From assembly GCA_051646105.1 (NCBI GenBank), contig JBOFCO010000062.1:1-15420 (forward strand): a stretch of 15,420 nucleotides of DNA, read 5' to 3'. The notes beneath the pieces are model-generated. The model did no database searches and was not told the origin of the DNA. It worked only from the letters and a program-made list of their open reading frames with translations. Positions 7,612-14,717 of this stretch are shown piece after piece (positions within the stretch are counted from its first letter, which is position 1; every line of letters starts with the position of its first letter). Source of the DNA: JBOFCO01 sp051646105 (lineage in GTDB: Bacteria > Pseudomonadota > Alphaproteobacteria > Rhodobacterales > Rhodobacteraceae). The position numbers and the translations under genes are program-made.

Positions 7612-8390
7612 CTGCCCTTGCCCCCGTCGCAGGTCTGGGACGCGGCGCCCTGTCGGCACTTGCCGCCACCGGCCGTTTCGCGATTTTCGCCGCGAGCGTT
7701 GTGTCGCAACTGGTGCGTCCTCCGTTCTACTGGCGCGAATTTCTTCATGCCCTGATCCAGATCGGCTGGCTGTCGCTGCCCGTGGTGGGTATGACGGCGC
7801 TGTTCACCGGCGGCGCGCTGGCCCTGCAGATCTACGCGGGTGGCGCGCGGTTCAATGCCGAGGCGGTGGTGCCCAATATCGTCGCCATCGGCATGACGCG
7901 GGAACTTGGCCCGGTGCTGGGCGGGCTGATGGTGGCGGCGCGCGTTGCGTCCTCCATCGCCGCCGAACTTGGCACGATGAAGGTGACCGAGCAGATCGAC
8001 GCTCTGGTAACGCTTTCGACCAACCCGCTGAAATATCTGGCGCTGCCCCGTGTTCTGGCGGCGGTACTGGCGGTGCCGGTGCTGGTGGCGGTTGGCGACA
8101 GCATCGGGATCATGGGCGGCTGGCTGGTCGGCACCACCCGGCTGGATTTCAATTCCGCCAGTTATCTGAAAACCACGCTGGATTTCCTTGAGGTCTGGGA
8201 TGTGGGGTCAGGACTGGTGAAGGGCGCAGTCTTCGGTTTTATCGTCGCGCTGACCGGCTGCTATTTCGGCATGAATTCCGGCAGGGGTGCGCAGGGCGTG
8301 GGCCGCGCCACCAAATCGGCCGTGGTTACGGCATCGGTGCTGATCCTCGCCGCGAACTACCTGCTGACCGAAGCGTTCTTTCCGGCATGA
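7608..8390 (+). CDS. mlaE: MlaE-family ABC transporter permease
   Basis: The 260-residue membrane protein belongs to the MlaE/Ttg2B permease family, which with an MlaF-type ATPase and an MCE-domain protein moves phospholipids between inner and outer membranes. Diagnostic stretches are GMTRELGPVLGGLMVAAR (95-112) and AAELGTMKVTEQIDAL (118-133), the latter containing the coupling helix that meets the ATPase. Hydrophobic segments are seen at about 45-75, 90-115, 145-175, 203-222 and 236-256. The start is TTG at 7608 within a TTGA overlap with alr, with GGGGGTG about 8 bases upstream; no nearby ATG competes. The ATPase gene overlaps its end by ATGA. The gene symbol marks family membership; specificity is inferred. 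Confidence 0.9.
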   Translation: MTALAPVAGLGRGALSALAATGRFAIFAASVVSQLVRPPFYWREFLHALIQIGWLSLPVVGMTALFTGGALALQIYAGGARFNAEAVVPNIVAIGMTRELGPVLGGLMVAARVASSIAAELGTMKVTEQIDALVTLSTNPLKYLALPRVLAAVLAVPVLVAVGDSIGIMGGWLVGTTRLDFNSASYLKTTLDFLEVWDVGSGLVKGAVFGFIVALTGCYFGMNSGRGAQGVGRATKSAVVTASVLILAANYLLTEAFFPA

Positions 8391-9133
8391 TCGAGCTTTC
8401 CGGCATCCACAAATCCTTTGGCCCCAAGCGTGTGCTGGCGGGGGTTGACCTGTCTGTGCCGACGGGCACCAGCATGGTGGTGATCGGCGGGTCAGGCACG
8501 GGCAAGTCGGTATTGCTGAAATGCATCCTTGGCCTGATCCGCCCCGATGCGGGCACGATCCTGCTGGACGGGCAGGATGTCACGAAAACCGACCGCGACG
8601 AATTTCTTGCCCGGTTCGGGATGCTGTTTCAGGGTGGCGCGCTGTTTGACAGCCTGCCGGTCTGGCAGAACGTGGCCTTTCGCCTGCTGCGCGGTCCCGC
8701 AAAACGTCCAAAAGACGAAGCACGCGCCATCGCCGTGGAAAAACTGGCCCGCGTCGGAATGGGACCAGAGGTGGCCGATCTGTATCCGGCAGAGCTGTCG
8801 GGCGGGATGCAGAAACGCGTCAGCCTGGCCCGCGCCATCGCTGCCGCGCCCGAGGTGATCTTTTTCGACGAACCGACCACCGGACTTGATCCGATCATTT
8901 CGGGCGTCATCAACGACCTGATCCGCGAAATCGTTACTGAAATGGGTGCTACGGCGATTACCATCACCCATGACATGAGTTCTGTCCGGGCCATCGCTGA
9001 CCGGGTGGCGATGCTGCATGGCGGGCTGGTGCGCTGGACGGGCAGCGTGGCGGAAATGGACACGACCGCCGATCCCTATGTGCAGCAGTTCATTCATGGC
9101 CGCGCCGAAGGGCCAATCGGCACCTTGCGCTGA
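8387..9133 (+). CDS. mlaF: MlaF-family ABC transporter ATP-binding protein
   Basis: A 248-residue ATPase that would energise the permease encoded just before it. Motifs in order: Walker A GGSGTGKS (34-41), Q-loop glutamine 82 in MLFQGGALFDSL, ABC signature LSGGMQKR (137-144), Walker B VIFFDEPTTGLDP (157-169) and the H-loop histidine 195 in ITHDM. The FQGGALFDSLPVWQNV stretch after the Q-loop is characteristic of the MlaF/Ttg2A group. The ATG overlaps the mlaE stop as ATGA, so the two subunits are translationally coupled. The MCE protein (MlaD) and the soluble MlaB/MlaC partners that complete the system in E. coli are not in the window. Confidence 0.92.
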   Translation: MIELSGIHKSFGPKRVLAGVDLSVPTGTSMVVIGGSGTGKSVLLKCILGLIRPDAGTILLDGQDVTKTDRDEFLARFGMLFQGGALFDSLPVWQNVAFRLLRGPAKRPKDEARAIAVEKLARVGMGPEVADLYPAELSGGMQKRVSLARAIAAAPEVIFFDEPTTGLDPIISGVINDLIREIVTEMGATAITITHDMSSVRAIADRVAMLHGGLVRWTGSVAEMDTTADPYVQQFIHGRAEGPIGTLR

Positions 9134-9268
9134 TTTCCGCCGCCGGTTGCTGCGGAATGCGGGAATTCCCGCCGATTTCACCATGATACCACACCCCGGC
9201 CTTGTTGTTGCCGCAGGGGTTTTGCACCAATTAACCCAAAGCCCAAAAAGCACCTGCGGACCACACAC
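9134..9268. other. Intergenic region after mlaF with palindrome and weak promoter
   Basis: This 135-base gap holds a 14-base perfect palindrome, GCGGGAATTCCCGC, at 9159-9172. It could form a 5-bp hairpin with an AATT loop as a weak terminator of the alr-mlaEF unit, or be a protein site. Further on, TTGTTG at 9205-9210 and CAATTA at 9228-9233 with a 17-base spacer form a weak promoter candidate for the following genes. Confidence 0.4.
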
Positions 9269-9595
9269 ATGCCGACCGATCCTGCCGTATTTGCCTTAAG
9301 TGCCGCTGCTGCGCTTCTGGTGCAGCTTGCGCCGTTCTGTCTGGTCTACAGCGCCTCGCGCCGGTTGCTTCACGGCCGGGCGCGGATGCGCGGGCTGCTG
9401 CTGACTGCGGCGCTGATCGGTCTGTTCGCCATGTCCGTGATCCTGACCCAGCTTCCCGCCGTTCTGGCCAGCCGCTCGCTTGCGTTGCTTGTCACCGGGC
9501 AGCCGCTGATGATCGCAGGTGCCGTGTCCTGGCTAAGCCTGTGGGTGATGATCTGGCTGGAATGGGCCGTCCGCAAGCGCAAGATCCGGTACTGA
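9269..9595 (+). CDS. Small hypothetical membrane protein
   Basis: A 108-residue protein of no family I recognise. It has three hydrophobic stretches, at about residues 6-29, 41-63 and 70-98, and ends with a positively charged tail RKRKIRY, suggesting an inner-membrane protein. There is no clear ribosome site before the ATG at 9269, and the upstream gap carries only a weak promoter candidate. Codon use and GC bias resemble the neighbours, which supports it being real. It lies between the mlaEF pair and a PqiA-like gene, so a role in membrane lipid homeostasis is possible but only by association. Confidence 0.65.
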   Translation: MPTDPAVFALSAAAALLVQLAPFCLVYSASRRLLHGRARMRGLLLTAALIGLFAMSVILTQLPAVLASRSLALLVTGQPLMIAGAVSWLSLWVMIWLEWAVRKRKIRY

Positions 9596-9649
9596 CATCC
9601 GTTCAATACCCGCTTGGCCTTGGCGGGGCGGTCCACTACAACCCCGCGC

Positions 9650-10090
9650 ATGTGGTTGCGTTACGCCAATCTTGCCCTGCTGATCCTGTTCCCGGTCGCC
9701 TGGTTCGCGCCGATCCTGCGCGCGGGCCTGCTGCCGCTGTTCGGGCTTTCCGAAATCAGCGTGATTTCAGGTTTGCAGGAATTATGGGACAGCGATGTCT
9801 TTCTTGCCTTGCTGGTCACGGCTCTGGCGCTGTTCGCGCCCTATCTGAAAACCATCGGTCTGGCACTGGTGCAGTTCAACCTTGCCTCGCCCCGGATCAT
9901 GCCGGCGCTGCACTTTCTGGGCAAGCTGGCCATGGCCGACATGTTCCTGATCGCGCTTTACGTGGTGGTGGTGAAGGGCGTGGGGCTGGCATCGGTCGAA
10001 ACCGCCTGGGGGTTATACCTGTTCACCGGCTGCGTGCTGGCCTCGCTGTTCCTGTCAATGCGCACGGCGCGGGAGCTTGGCCATGGCTAA
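9650..10090 (+). CDS. Single-domain PqiA-like membrane protein
   Basis: With the start at ATG 9650 the protein has 146 residues; an in-frame TTG at 9614 would add 12 residues but has no ribosome site and gives a polar, unconserved-looking extension. It resembles one half of paraquat-inducible protein A: about four membrane helices (residues 5-25, 48-66, 86-112, 116-136), the early LLILFPVAWFAPI segment and the KLAMADMFLIALYVVVVKG stretch. E. coli PqiA is about 417 residues with two such halves and CxxC motifs; this one is a single unit without them. PqiA-type proteins act in the inner membrane with MCE-domain partners in envelope lipid transport. None is encoded here, but mlaEF lies shortly upstream. 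Its 3' end overlaps radA by 8 bases. Confidence 0.8.
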   Translation: MWLRYANLALLILFPVAWFAPILRAGLLPLFGLSEISVISGLQELWDSDVFLALLVTALALFAPYLKTIGLALVQFNLASPRIMPALHFLGKLAMADMFLIALYVVVVKGVGLASVETAWGLYLFTGCVLASLFLSMRTARELGHG

Positions 10091-11441
10091 GGCCGCCGCC
10101 AGCTTCACCTGCACAGCCTGCGGGGCGGTGCACCGCAAATGGGCCGGGCGCTGCGATGCCTGCGGTGCGTGGAACACGATTGTCGAGGAAGCGCCACTGT
10201 CCTCCGGCCCCAAGGCGCTTGGCGCAAAGGGCCGAACCGTCGCGCTGACCACCCTGTCAGAAGCAGAGCCACCGCCGCCGCGCACCGGATCGGGGATCGA
10301 GGAGCTGGACCGCGTTCTGGGCGGCGGGCTGGTTCCGGCCTCGGCCGTTCTCGTCGGCGGCGATCCCGGCATCGGCAAGTCGACGCTGCTGTTGCAGGCC
10401 ACCGCCAGCTTCGCCCGCAACGGCCTGAAATGCCTGTATATCTCGGGCGAGGAAGCCGCCGCGCAGGTGCGTCTGCGTGCCGCGCGGCTGGGTCTGTCGG
10501 ATGCGCCTGTCCTGCTGGGCGCGGAAACCAACCTGCGCGACATCCTGACCACGCTGGATGCCGAACGCCCCGATCTTGCGGTGATCGATTCCATCCAGAC
10601 CATGTGGTCCGACACGGTGGAAGCGGCGCCGGGATCGGTCAGCCAGGTCCGTGCCGCCGCGCATGAGCTTGTGTCCTTCGCCAAAAAACGCGGCGTTTCG
10701 GTCATCCTTGTCGGTCATGTCACGAAAGAGGGGCAGATCGCAGGCCCCCGTGTGGTCGAGCATATGGTCGACACTGTGCTGTATTTCGAGGGCGAGCGCG
10801 GCCACCAGTTCCGCATCCTGCGTGCGGTCAAGAACCGCTTTGGCCCGGCGGATGAAATCGGCGTGTTCGAAATGACCGGCGAAGGGCTGCGGCAGGTGGC
10901 AAACCCGTCGGCCCTGTTCCTGTCGGAACGCGACAAGCCCGCGCCCGGATCGGTGGTTTTCGCGGGGATCGAGGGGACAAGGCCGGTCCTGACCGAAATT
11001 CAGGCGCTTGTCGCGCCCTCCCCCCTTGGCACACCCCGCCGCACGGTGGTGGGCCTGGACAGTGGCAGGCTTTCCACCATCCTTGCCGTTCTTGAAGCGC
11101 GCTGCGGCATCCCGTTTACCGGCCTCGATGTCTTTCTGAACGTTGCGGGGGGCCTGCGCGTTTCCGAACCCGCCGCCGATCTGGCCGTGGCCGCTGCGCT
11201 GCTTTCGGCACGGGAAGACGTGCCGATCCCCCCGGACTGTGTGATTTTTGGCGAAATCAGCCTGTCAGGTGCGCTTCGTCCGGTGGGTCAGACCGAAAAC
11301 AGGTTGAAAGAGGCCCGGAAACTTGGTTTTTCGCAAGTCATCGCCCCCGACCGGTCACGGATCGGCGGGGATGAGGGCATGACGATCCGGCTTATGGCTG
11401 ATCTGACGGCCTTTACTGGTGAAATCTTCGGGGCAGGATAA
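10083..11441 (+). CDS. radA: DNA repair protein RadA
   Basis: A 452-residue ATP-dependent branch-migration helicase that assists RecA in recombinational repair. The N-terminal zinc finger is CxxC-x10-CxxC (C10, C13, C24, C27). The RecA-like core has Walker A GDPGIGKST (93-101), ISGEE after it, Walker B around LAVIDSIQT (165-173) and the RadA-specific KNRFG (250-254). The C-terminal third is the Lon-protease-like ring domain (VGLDSGRL..., FLNVAGGLRV). The start was taken as ATG 10083, with GGGAG 8 bases upstream, rather than TTG 10077, because MAKxxxxFxCxxCG is the usual opening. The gene overlaps the pqiA-like gene by 8 bases, so it is probably co-transcribed with it. Confidence 0.97.
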   Translation: MAKAAASFTCTACGAVHRKWAGRCDACGAWNTIVEEAPLSSGPKALGAKGRTVALTTLSEAEPPPPRTGSGIEELDRVLGGGLVPASAVLVGGDPGIGKSTLLLQATASFARNGLKCLYISGEEAAAQVRLRAARLGLSDAPVLLGAETNLRDILTTLDAERPDLAVIDSIQTMWSDTVEAAPGSVSQVRAAAHELVSFAKKRGVSVILVGHVTKEGQIAGPRVVEHMVDTVLYFEGERGHQFRILRAVKNRFGPADEIGVFEMTGEGLRQVANPSALFLSERDKPAPGSVVFAGIEGTRPVLTEIQALVAPSPLGTPRRTVVGLDSGRLSTILAVLEARCGIPFTGLDVFLNVAGGLRVSEPAADLAVAAALLSAREDVPIPPDCVIFGEISLSGALRPVGQTENRLKEARKLGFSQVIAPDRSRIGGDEGMTIRLMADLTAFTGEIFGAG

Positions 11442-11503
11442 GCCCCGGCACGGGCAGAGCAACGGGCCGGAACAGGCCCACAAATGCAGGCAGGAGCAGG
11501 CAG

Positions 11504-12169
11504 ATGGAAGCTTTCACAGCAGTCGACGCGGGGGTCGCCCTCGTCATCGTGCTTTCGGCCATCCTCGCCTATTCGCGCGGCTTCGTGCGCGAGGGCATGG
11601 CCATTCTGGGCTGGATCGCCGCGGCGGTCGTGGCCTATATGTTCGCCCCCAAGGCGGTCCCGCTGGTCAAGCAGATCCCCTATCTGGACGAATTTTTGGG
11701 CACCAGCTGCGAACTGGCGCTGATCGCGGGCTTTGCCGTGGTCTTTGCCGGGGCGCTGATCCTTGTTTCCCTGTTCACGCCGCTGTTTTCATCCATCGTG
11801 CAACGGTCGGCGCTGGGCGGTATCGATCAGGGGCTTGGCTTCCTGTTCGGCGTCGCGCGCGGTGTGCTGCTGGTGGCGGTCGCCTTCCTTGTCTATGACC
11901 GCGTGATGACGGCCGAAGGCGTGCCCATGGTCGACAACAGCCAGAGCGCCAAGGTGTTCGAGGCGCTGAGCGTGAAACTTTCGGCGCAATTGCCTGCTGA
12001 CGCGCCCGGCTGGATCGCCCAGCGTTATCAGGGGCTGGTCGGAAGCTGCGGCGCGCCGGTCGAAACCGATGGCGGCACCCTGCCGCTTTCGGGCGATGCG
12101 CCCGCAGCCACGCCGGAAGCACCTGCCACCCCCGAGGCCCCGGCAGCACCTGCCGCGCCGTCGAACTGA
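11504..12169 (+). CDS. cvpA: CvpA family membrane protein
   Basis: The 221-residue protein has the CvpA pattern: an N-terminal VDAGVALVIVLSAILAYSRG (7-26), then GFVREGMAILGWIAA, and about four membrane helices up to residue 130 with a conserved FLFGVARGVLLV (113-124). In E. coli CvpA is an inner-membrane protein needed for colicin V production and envelope stress tolerance; its biochemical role is unclear. The C-terminus beyond about 190 is a low-complexity Ala/Pro/Glu tail, APAATPEAPATPEAPAAPAA, probably disordered. AGGAG at 11492-11496 lies 7 bases before the ATG. It stands directly before purF, as in E. coli, and 62 bases after radA, where a weak GGGCC/GGCCC hairpin lies at 11464-11479. 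Confidence 0.9.
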   Translation: MEAFTAVDAGVALVIVLSAILAYSRGFVREGMAILGWIAAAVVAYMFAPKAVPLVKQIPYLDEFLGTSCELALIAGFAVVFAGALILVSLFTPLFSSIVQRSALGGIDQGLGFLFGVARGVLLVAVAFLVYDRVMTAEGVPMVDNSQSAKVFEALSVKLSAQLPADAPGWIAQRYQGLVGSCGAPVETDGGTLPLSGDAPAATPEAPATPEAPAAPAAPSN

Positions 12170-12317
12170 GCATCCGCCCGGCCCATCCGAACGTCGGACA
12201 GACCGGGCACGCTTTTGTGACATTGCCCGCGTGACTTCATCCCCGTCCGGGGCTATTTGGGGGGCGTTTCCACATGCCCGGATTCGAAAAGGCCGGACTC
12301 CAAAAGGACTGACGCAT
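12170..12317. other. cvpA-purF intergenic region with several small dyads
   Basis: This 148-base gap contains TCCGA/TCGGA at 12186-12198 (3-base spacer), CGGGCA/TGCCCG at 12204-12229 (14-base loop containing CTTTTG, a poor terminator), and CCCCG/CGGGG at 12241-12252. The last is joined to CTATTTGG, so that the reverse strand reads CCAAATAGCCCCGG, a variant of the element seen at 3968 and 14592. Nearest purF lies the 15-base tandem repeat listed separately. I see no convincing -35/-10 pair. Confidence 0.45.
12278..12307 (+). repeat. Tandem 15-base repeat at the purF ribosome site
   Basis: Bases 12278-12292 (CCGGATTCGAAAAGG) and 12293-12307 (CCGGACTCCAAAAGG) are directly adjacent copies with 13 of 15 positions identical. 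The second copy supplies the AAGGA ribosome-binding site, ending 9 bases before the purF ATG. The first copy carries a duplicate AAAAGG. This probably arose by slippage; an effect on translation initiation is possible but unproven. Confidence 0.6.
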
Positions 12318-13790
12318 ATGCCGCGTTTCCTGAGCACGCCTTTTGACCCCGTCCATGACGGGGACAAGCTGAAGGAAGAATGCGGCATCTATGGCGTGAT
12401 CGGTCTGGCGGATGCGGCGAATTTCGTGGCGCTCGGGCTTCATGCCTTGCAGCACCGCGGGCAGGAAGCAGGCGGTATCGTCAGCTATGACCCGGCAGAG
12501 GGGTTCAACAACGCCCGCCGCTTCGGTTATGTCCGCGACAATTTCACCAAGCCGGAACTGATGGCCACCCTGCCCGGTTCGCTGGCCATTGGCCATGTGC
12601 GCTATTCGACTGCCGGGTCCAAGGGACATACCGCGATCCGCGACGTGCAGCCGTTTTTCGGAGAGTTTGCCATCGGCGGCTGCGCCATTGCGCACAACGG
12701 CAACCTGACCAATGCCGCCGCGCTGCGCAAGCAGCTGATCGAACGCGGCGCGATCTTCCAGTCATCCTCCGACAGCGAATGCATCATCCATCTGATGGCG
12801 CGGTCGATGCAGAAAACGCTGGCCGAACGCATCAAGGATGCGCTGCGCGCGGTTGAGGGGGCATTTTCCGTCATCGCCATGACCCGGACCAAGCTGATCG
12901 GCGTGCGCGATCCACTGGGCGTGCGTCCGCTGGTGCTGGGCAAACTGGGCGAGGGCTACGTGCTGTCGTCGGAAACCTGCGCGCTGGACATCATCGGAGC
13001 AGAGTTCATACGCGAAATCGATCCCGGCGAAATGGTGGTGATCGAGGATGGCAAGATCACCTCGAACCGGCCCTTTGCGCCTGCGCCATCGCGGTTCTGC
13101 ATCTTTGAACAGGTCTATTTCTCGCGTCCCGACAGCATCATCGGCGGTCGGTCGGTCTATGAAACCCGTCGCCAGATCGGCGTTGAACTGGCCCGCGAAG
13201 CCCCGGTGGAGGCAGACCTCGTCTGCCCGGTGCCCGACAGCGGCACACCTGCGGCCATTGGCTATGCGGCCGAAAGCGGCATCCCGTTCGGCCTTGGCAT
13301 CACCCGCAATCAATACATGGGCCGCACCTTTATCGAGCCGACCGAAAGCATCCGCAACATGGGCGTGCGGCTGAAGCTGAACGTGAACCGGGCGCTGGTG
13401 CGCGGCAAGCGGGTGATTTTGGTCGATGACTCGGTCGTGCGCGGCACCACCAGCCGCAAGATCAAGGATATGATCCTGGATGCAGGCGCTGCCGAGGTGC
13501 ATTTCCGCATCGCTTCGCCGCCCACCGCCTGGCCATGCTTCTATGGTGTCGACACTCCGGAACGGTCGAAACTTCTGGCGGCCAACATGTCCGAAGACGA
13601 AATGCGCGACTGGATCGGCGTCGACAGCCTGAAATTCATCTCTCTCGACGGGCTATACCGCGCGGCGGGCGAAGCTGCGGGACGCGATCCGAAAGCGCCG
13701 CGCTTCTGCGATGCCTGCTTCTCGGGCGATTACCCGGTGGCCCCCGCCGACATGATGGAAAAGGGCTTTCAGATGAAGGCGGCGGAATAG
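12318..13790 (+). CDS. purF: Amidophosphoribosyltransferase
   Basis: The 490-residue enzyme makes phosphoribosylamine from PRPP and glutamine, the first committed step of purine synthesis. The frame is open for another 249 bases upstream, but ATG 12318 was chosen because AAGGA precedes it and it gives the usual short propeptide before the nucleophile. C22 in EECGIYGV would become the N-terminal catalytic cysteine after propeptide removal. The glutaminase half shows HRGQE (47-51), GHVRYSTAG (92-100) and AHNGNL (125-130). The PRPP motif is VILVDDSVVRGTT (366-378). Cysteines 261, 407, 464 and 467 (the last two in CDACFSGDYP) match the 4Fe-4S ligands known from the B. subtilis-type enzyme, so an iron-sulfur cluster is expected. 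Two small genes follow with 4 bases between. Confidence 0.97.
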   Translation: MPRFLSTPFDPVHDGDKLKEECGIYGVIGLADAANFVALGLHALQHRGQEAGGIVSYDPAEGFNNARRFGYVRDNFTKPELMATLPGSLAIGHVRYSTAGSKGHTAIRDVQPFFGEFAIGGCAIAHNGNLTNAAALRKQLIERGAIFQSSSDSECIIHLMARSMQKTLAERIKDALRAVEGAFSVIAMTRTKLIGVRDPLGVRPLVLGKLGEGYVLSSETCALDIIGAEFIREIDPGEMVVIEDGKITSNRPFAPAPSRFCIFEQVYFSRPDSIIGGRSVYETRRQIGVELAREAPVEADLVCPVPDSGTPAAIGYAAESGIPFGLGITRNQYMGRTFIEPTESIRNMGVRLKLNVNRALVRGKRVILVDDSVVRGTTSRKIKDMILDAGAAEVHFRIASPPTAWPCFYGVDTPERSKLLAANMSEDEMRDWIGVDSLKFISLDGLYRAAGEAAGRDPKAPRFCDACFSGDYPVAPADMMEKGFQMKAAE

Positions 13791-13794
13791 GGCC

Positions 13795-14166
13795 ATGCCC
13801 GCCCCCGCCGACATCGACAGCTATCTGGCAGCCCTGCCCCGCGAAGATCACCGCAAGGCGCTGTCCGACCTTCGCGCCCTGATCGAGCATGTGCTTCCCG
13901 ATGCCGTCGAATGCATCAGCTACGCCATGCCGGGCCACCGCCAGCCGGGACCAAAGGGCAGGATGGTGATCGGCTATGCGTCCTTTACCAAACATTGCGG
14001 CGTCTATTCGCATTCGGGCACGGTGGCACCGAAGCTGGCGGCAGATTTCCCCGGCTGGCAATCCTCGAAAAGCGGCTTCCTGTTCACACCGGAAAAGCCT
14101 CTGCCGGATGGACTGGTGCGGCGGATGATCGCGCTGCGGCTGGCGGAGATCCCCGGCTATGGCTGA
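13795..14166 (+). CDS. DUF1801 family protein
   Basis: A 123-residue soluble protein that fits the DUF1801 (YdhG-like) family: an N-terminal IDSYLAALP, the helix ALSDLRALIEHVLPDAVECISYAMPG (residues 22-47) and the following strands with YASFTKHCGVYSH and a KSGFLFTPEKPLP segment. Some members are called iron chaperones by resemblance to frataxin-like folds, but this is not established and I do not assert it. The ATG lies 4 bases after the purF stop and the gene overlaps the next one by 8 bases, so it is surely part of the purF transcript. Confidence 0.8.
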   Translation: MPAPADIDSYLAALPREDHRKALSDLRALIEHVLPDAVECISYAMPGHRQPGPKGRMVIGYASFTKHCGVYSHSGTVAPKLAADFPGWQSSKSGFLFTPEKPLPDGLVRRMIALRLAEIPGYG

Positions 14167-14578
14167 CCCGCTCCGCTACCGCCCGCATCACTTCCTGTGC
14201 TCGCTGGGCTTTCAGGGCAAGGGCTACTCCGACAGCTTCACCGCCAACATGACAGCGATTGTCATGGGCCGCCTGCGCGCGACGAACGGCGATGATACCC
14301 TGATCGAGGTTGTCGGTGCGACGGACGACATCTGTGCCCCCTGCCCCAAGCGGCGCGGGCGGCTGTGCAGCAATCAGGACAAGATAAAGACGCTCGACCG
14401 CGCCCATGCGGCGGCGCTGCATCTGGCGCCACACGAAAAGCTGACATGGGGCGCGGCAAAAGAGCGTATCCGCGCCAACGTGCCGCCGGGCCGCCTGAAG
14501 GTGCTTTGCGCCGGCTGTGAATGGGAACCTTACGGAATGTGCGAGGACGCCCTGAAGAAGCTGCACAATCCTGACTGA
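14159..14578 (+). CDS. DUF1284 family cysteine-rich protein
   Basis: A 139-residue protein with the DUF1284 opening YRPHHFLCSLGFQGKGYS (7-24). Seven cysteines are visible. Six form two equally spaced sets, C59-x2-C62-x7-C70 and C117-x2-C120-x7-C128, in the contexts CAPCPKRRGRLC and CAGCEWEPYGMC; the seventh is C14 next to H10 and H11. Such spacing strongly suggests metal binding, either zinc or an iron-sulfur cluster; the family has been noted as a possible iron-sulfur protein. Function is unknown. The ATG overlaps the DUF1801 stop by 8 bases. It is the last gene of the run that begins with cvpA-purF. Confidence 0.8.
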   Translation: MADPLRYRPHHFLCSLGFQGKGYSDSFTANMTAIVMGRLRATNGDDTLIEVVGATDDICAPCPKRRGRLCSNQDKIKTLDRAHAAALHLAPHEKLTWGAAKERIRANVPPGRLKVLCAGCEWEPYGMCEDALKKLHNPD

Positions 14579-14589
14579 GGCTTTCAGTC
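14573..14589 (+). repeat. Short inverted repeat over the DUF1284 stop codon
   Basis: GACTGA (14573-14578, containing the stop codon) and TCAGTC (14584-14589) form a 6-bp stem with a 5-base loop. It may be a first, weak 3' end structure of the purF unit. Confidence 0.35.
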
Positions 14590-14591
14590 TG

Positions 14592-14628
14592 GCCCAAATA
14601 TCCCGGGGTCCGGGGCAGCGCCCCGGAC
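14592..14628 (+). repeat. CCAAATATCCC element with GC-rich hairpin after the purF cluster
   Basis: CCCAAATATCCCGGGG (14593-14608) runs into a strong hairpin: GTCCGGGGC (14608-14616) pairs with GCCCCGGAC (14620-14628) around AGC, a 9-bp stem. No T-tract follows, so it is not a textbook intrinsic terminator, but it lies where the + strand transcript should end. From memory, CAAATATCCCCGGGG with a GC-rich hairpin is common between genes in Rhodobacteraceae. Related copies lie at 3968-4025 and, reversed, at 12249-12260. Confidence 0.6.
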
Positions 14629-14666
14629 GCTTGTCATCCGTGCAGCGCCACAGCCTGCCATGAAAC

Positions 14667-14695
14667 GGAAAACGCCGCCCGGTCGGGGCGGCGCT
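14667..14695 (-). terminator. Intrinsic terminator of bioY
   Basis: On the - strand CGCCGCCC pairs with GGGCGGCG (14686-14693 and 14673-14680, 5-base loop), followed by TTTTCC (14672-14667). It lies about 25 bases beyond the bioY stop codon. The + strand side has no good T-tract, so it mainly serves the - strand. Confidence 0.75.
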
Positions 14696-14717
14696 TCGTG
14701 TTTGTCGGGATAATCTA

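Noticed and set aside
6511..7659. A 382-codon - strand open frame over alr
   Set aside because: Shadow of alr in a GC-rich genome; no domain, no ribosome site, biased composition.
9614..9649. TTG start for the PqiA-like protein
   Set aside because: No ribosome site, polar extension unlike the family's N-terminus; ATG 9650 places the first membrane helix normally.
12069..12317. N-terminal extension of PurF by 83 residues from an upstream ATG
   Set aside because: It would overlap the end of cvpA by about 100 bases, is Arg/Pro-rich junk in composition, and would bury the catalytic cysteine far from the N-terminus.
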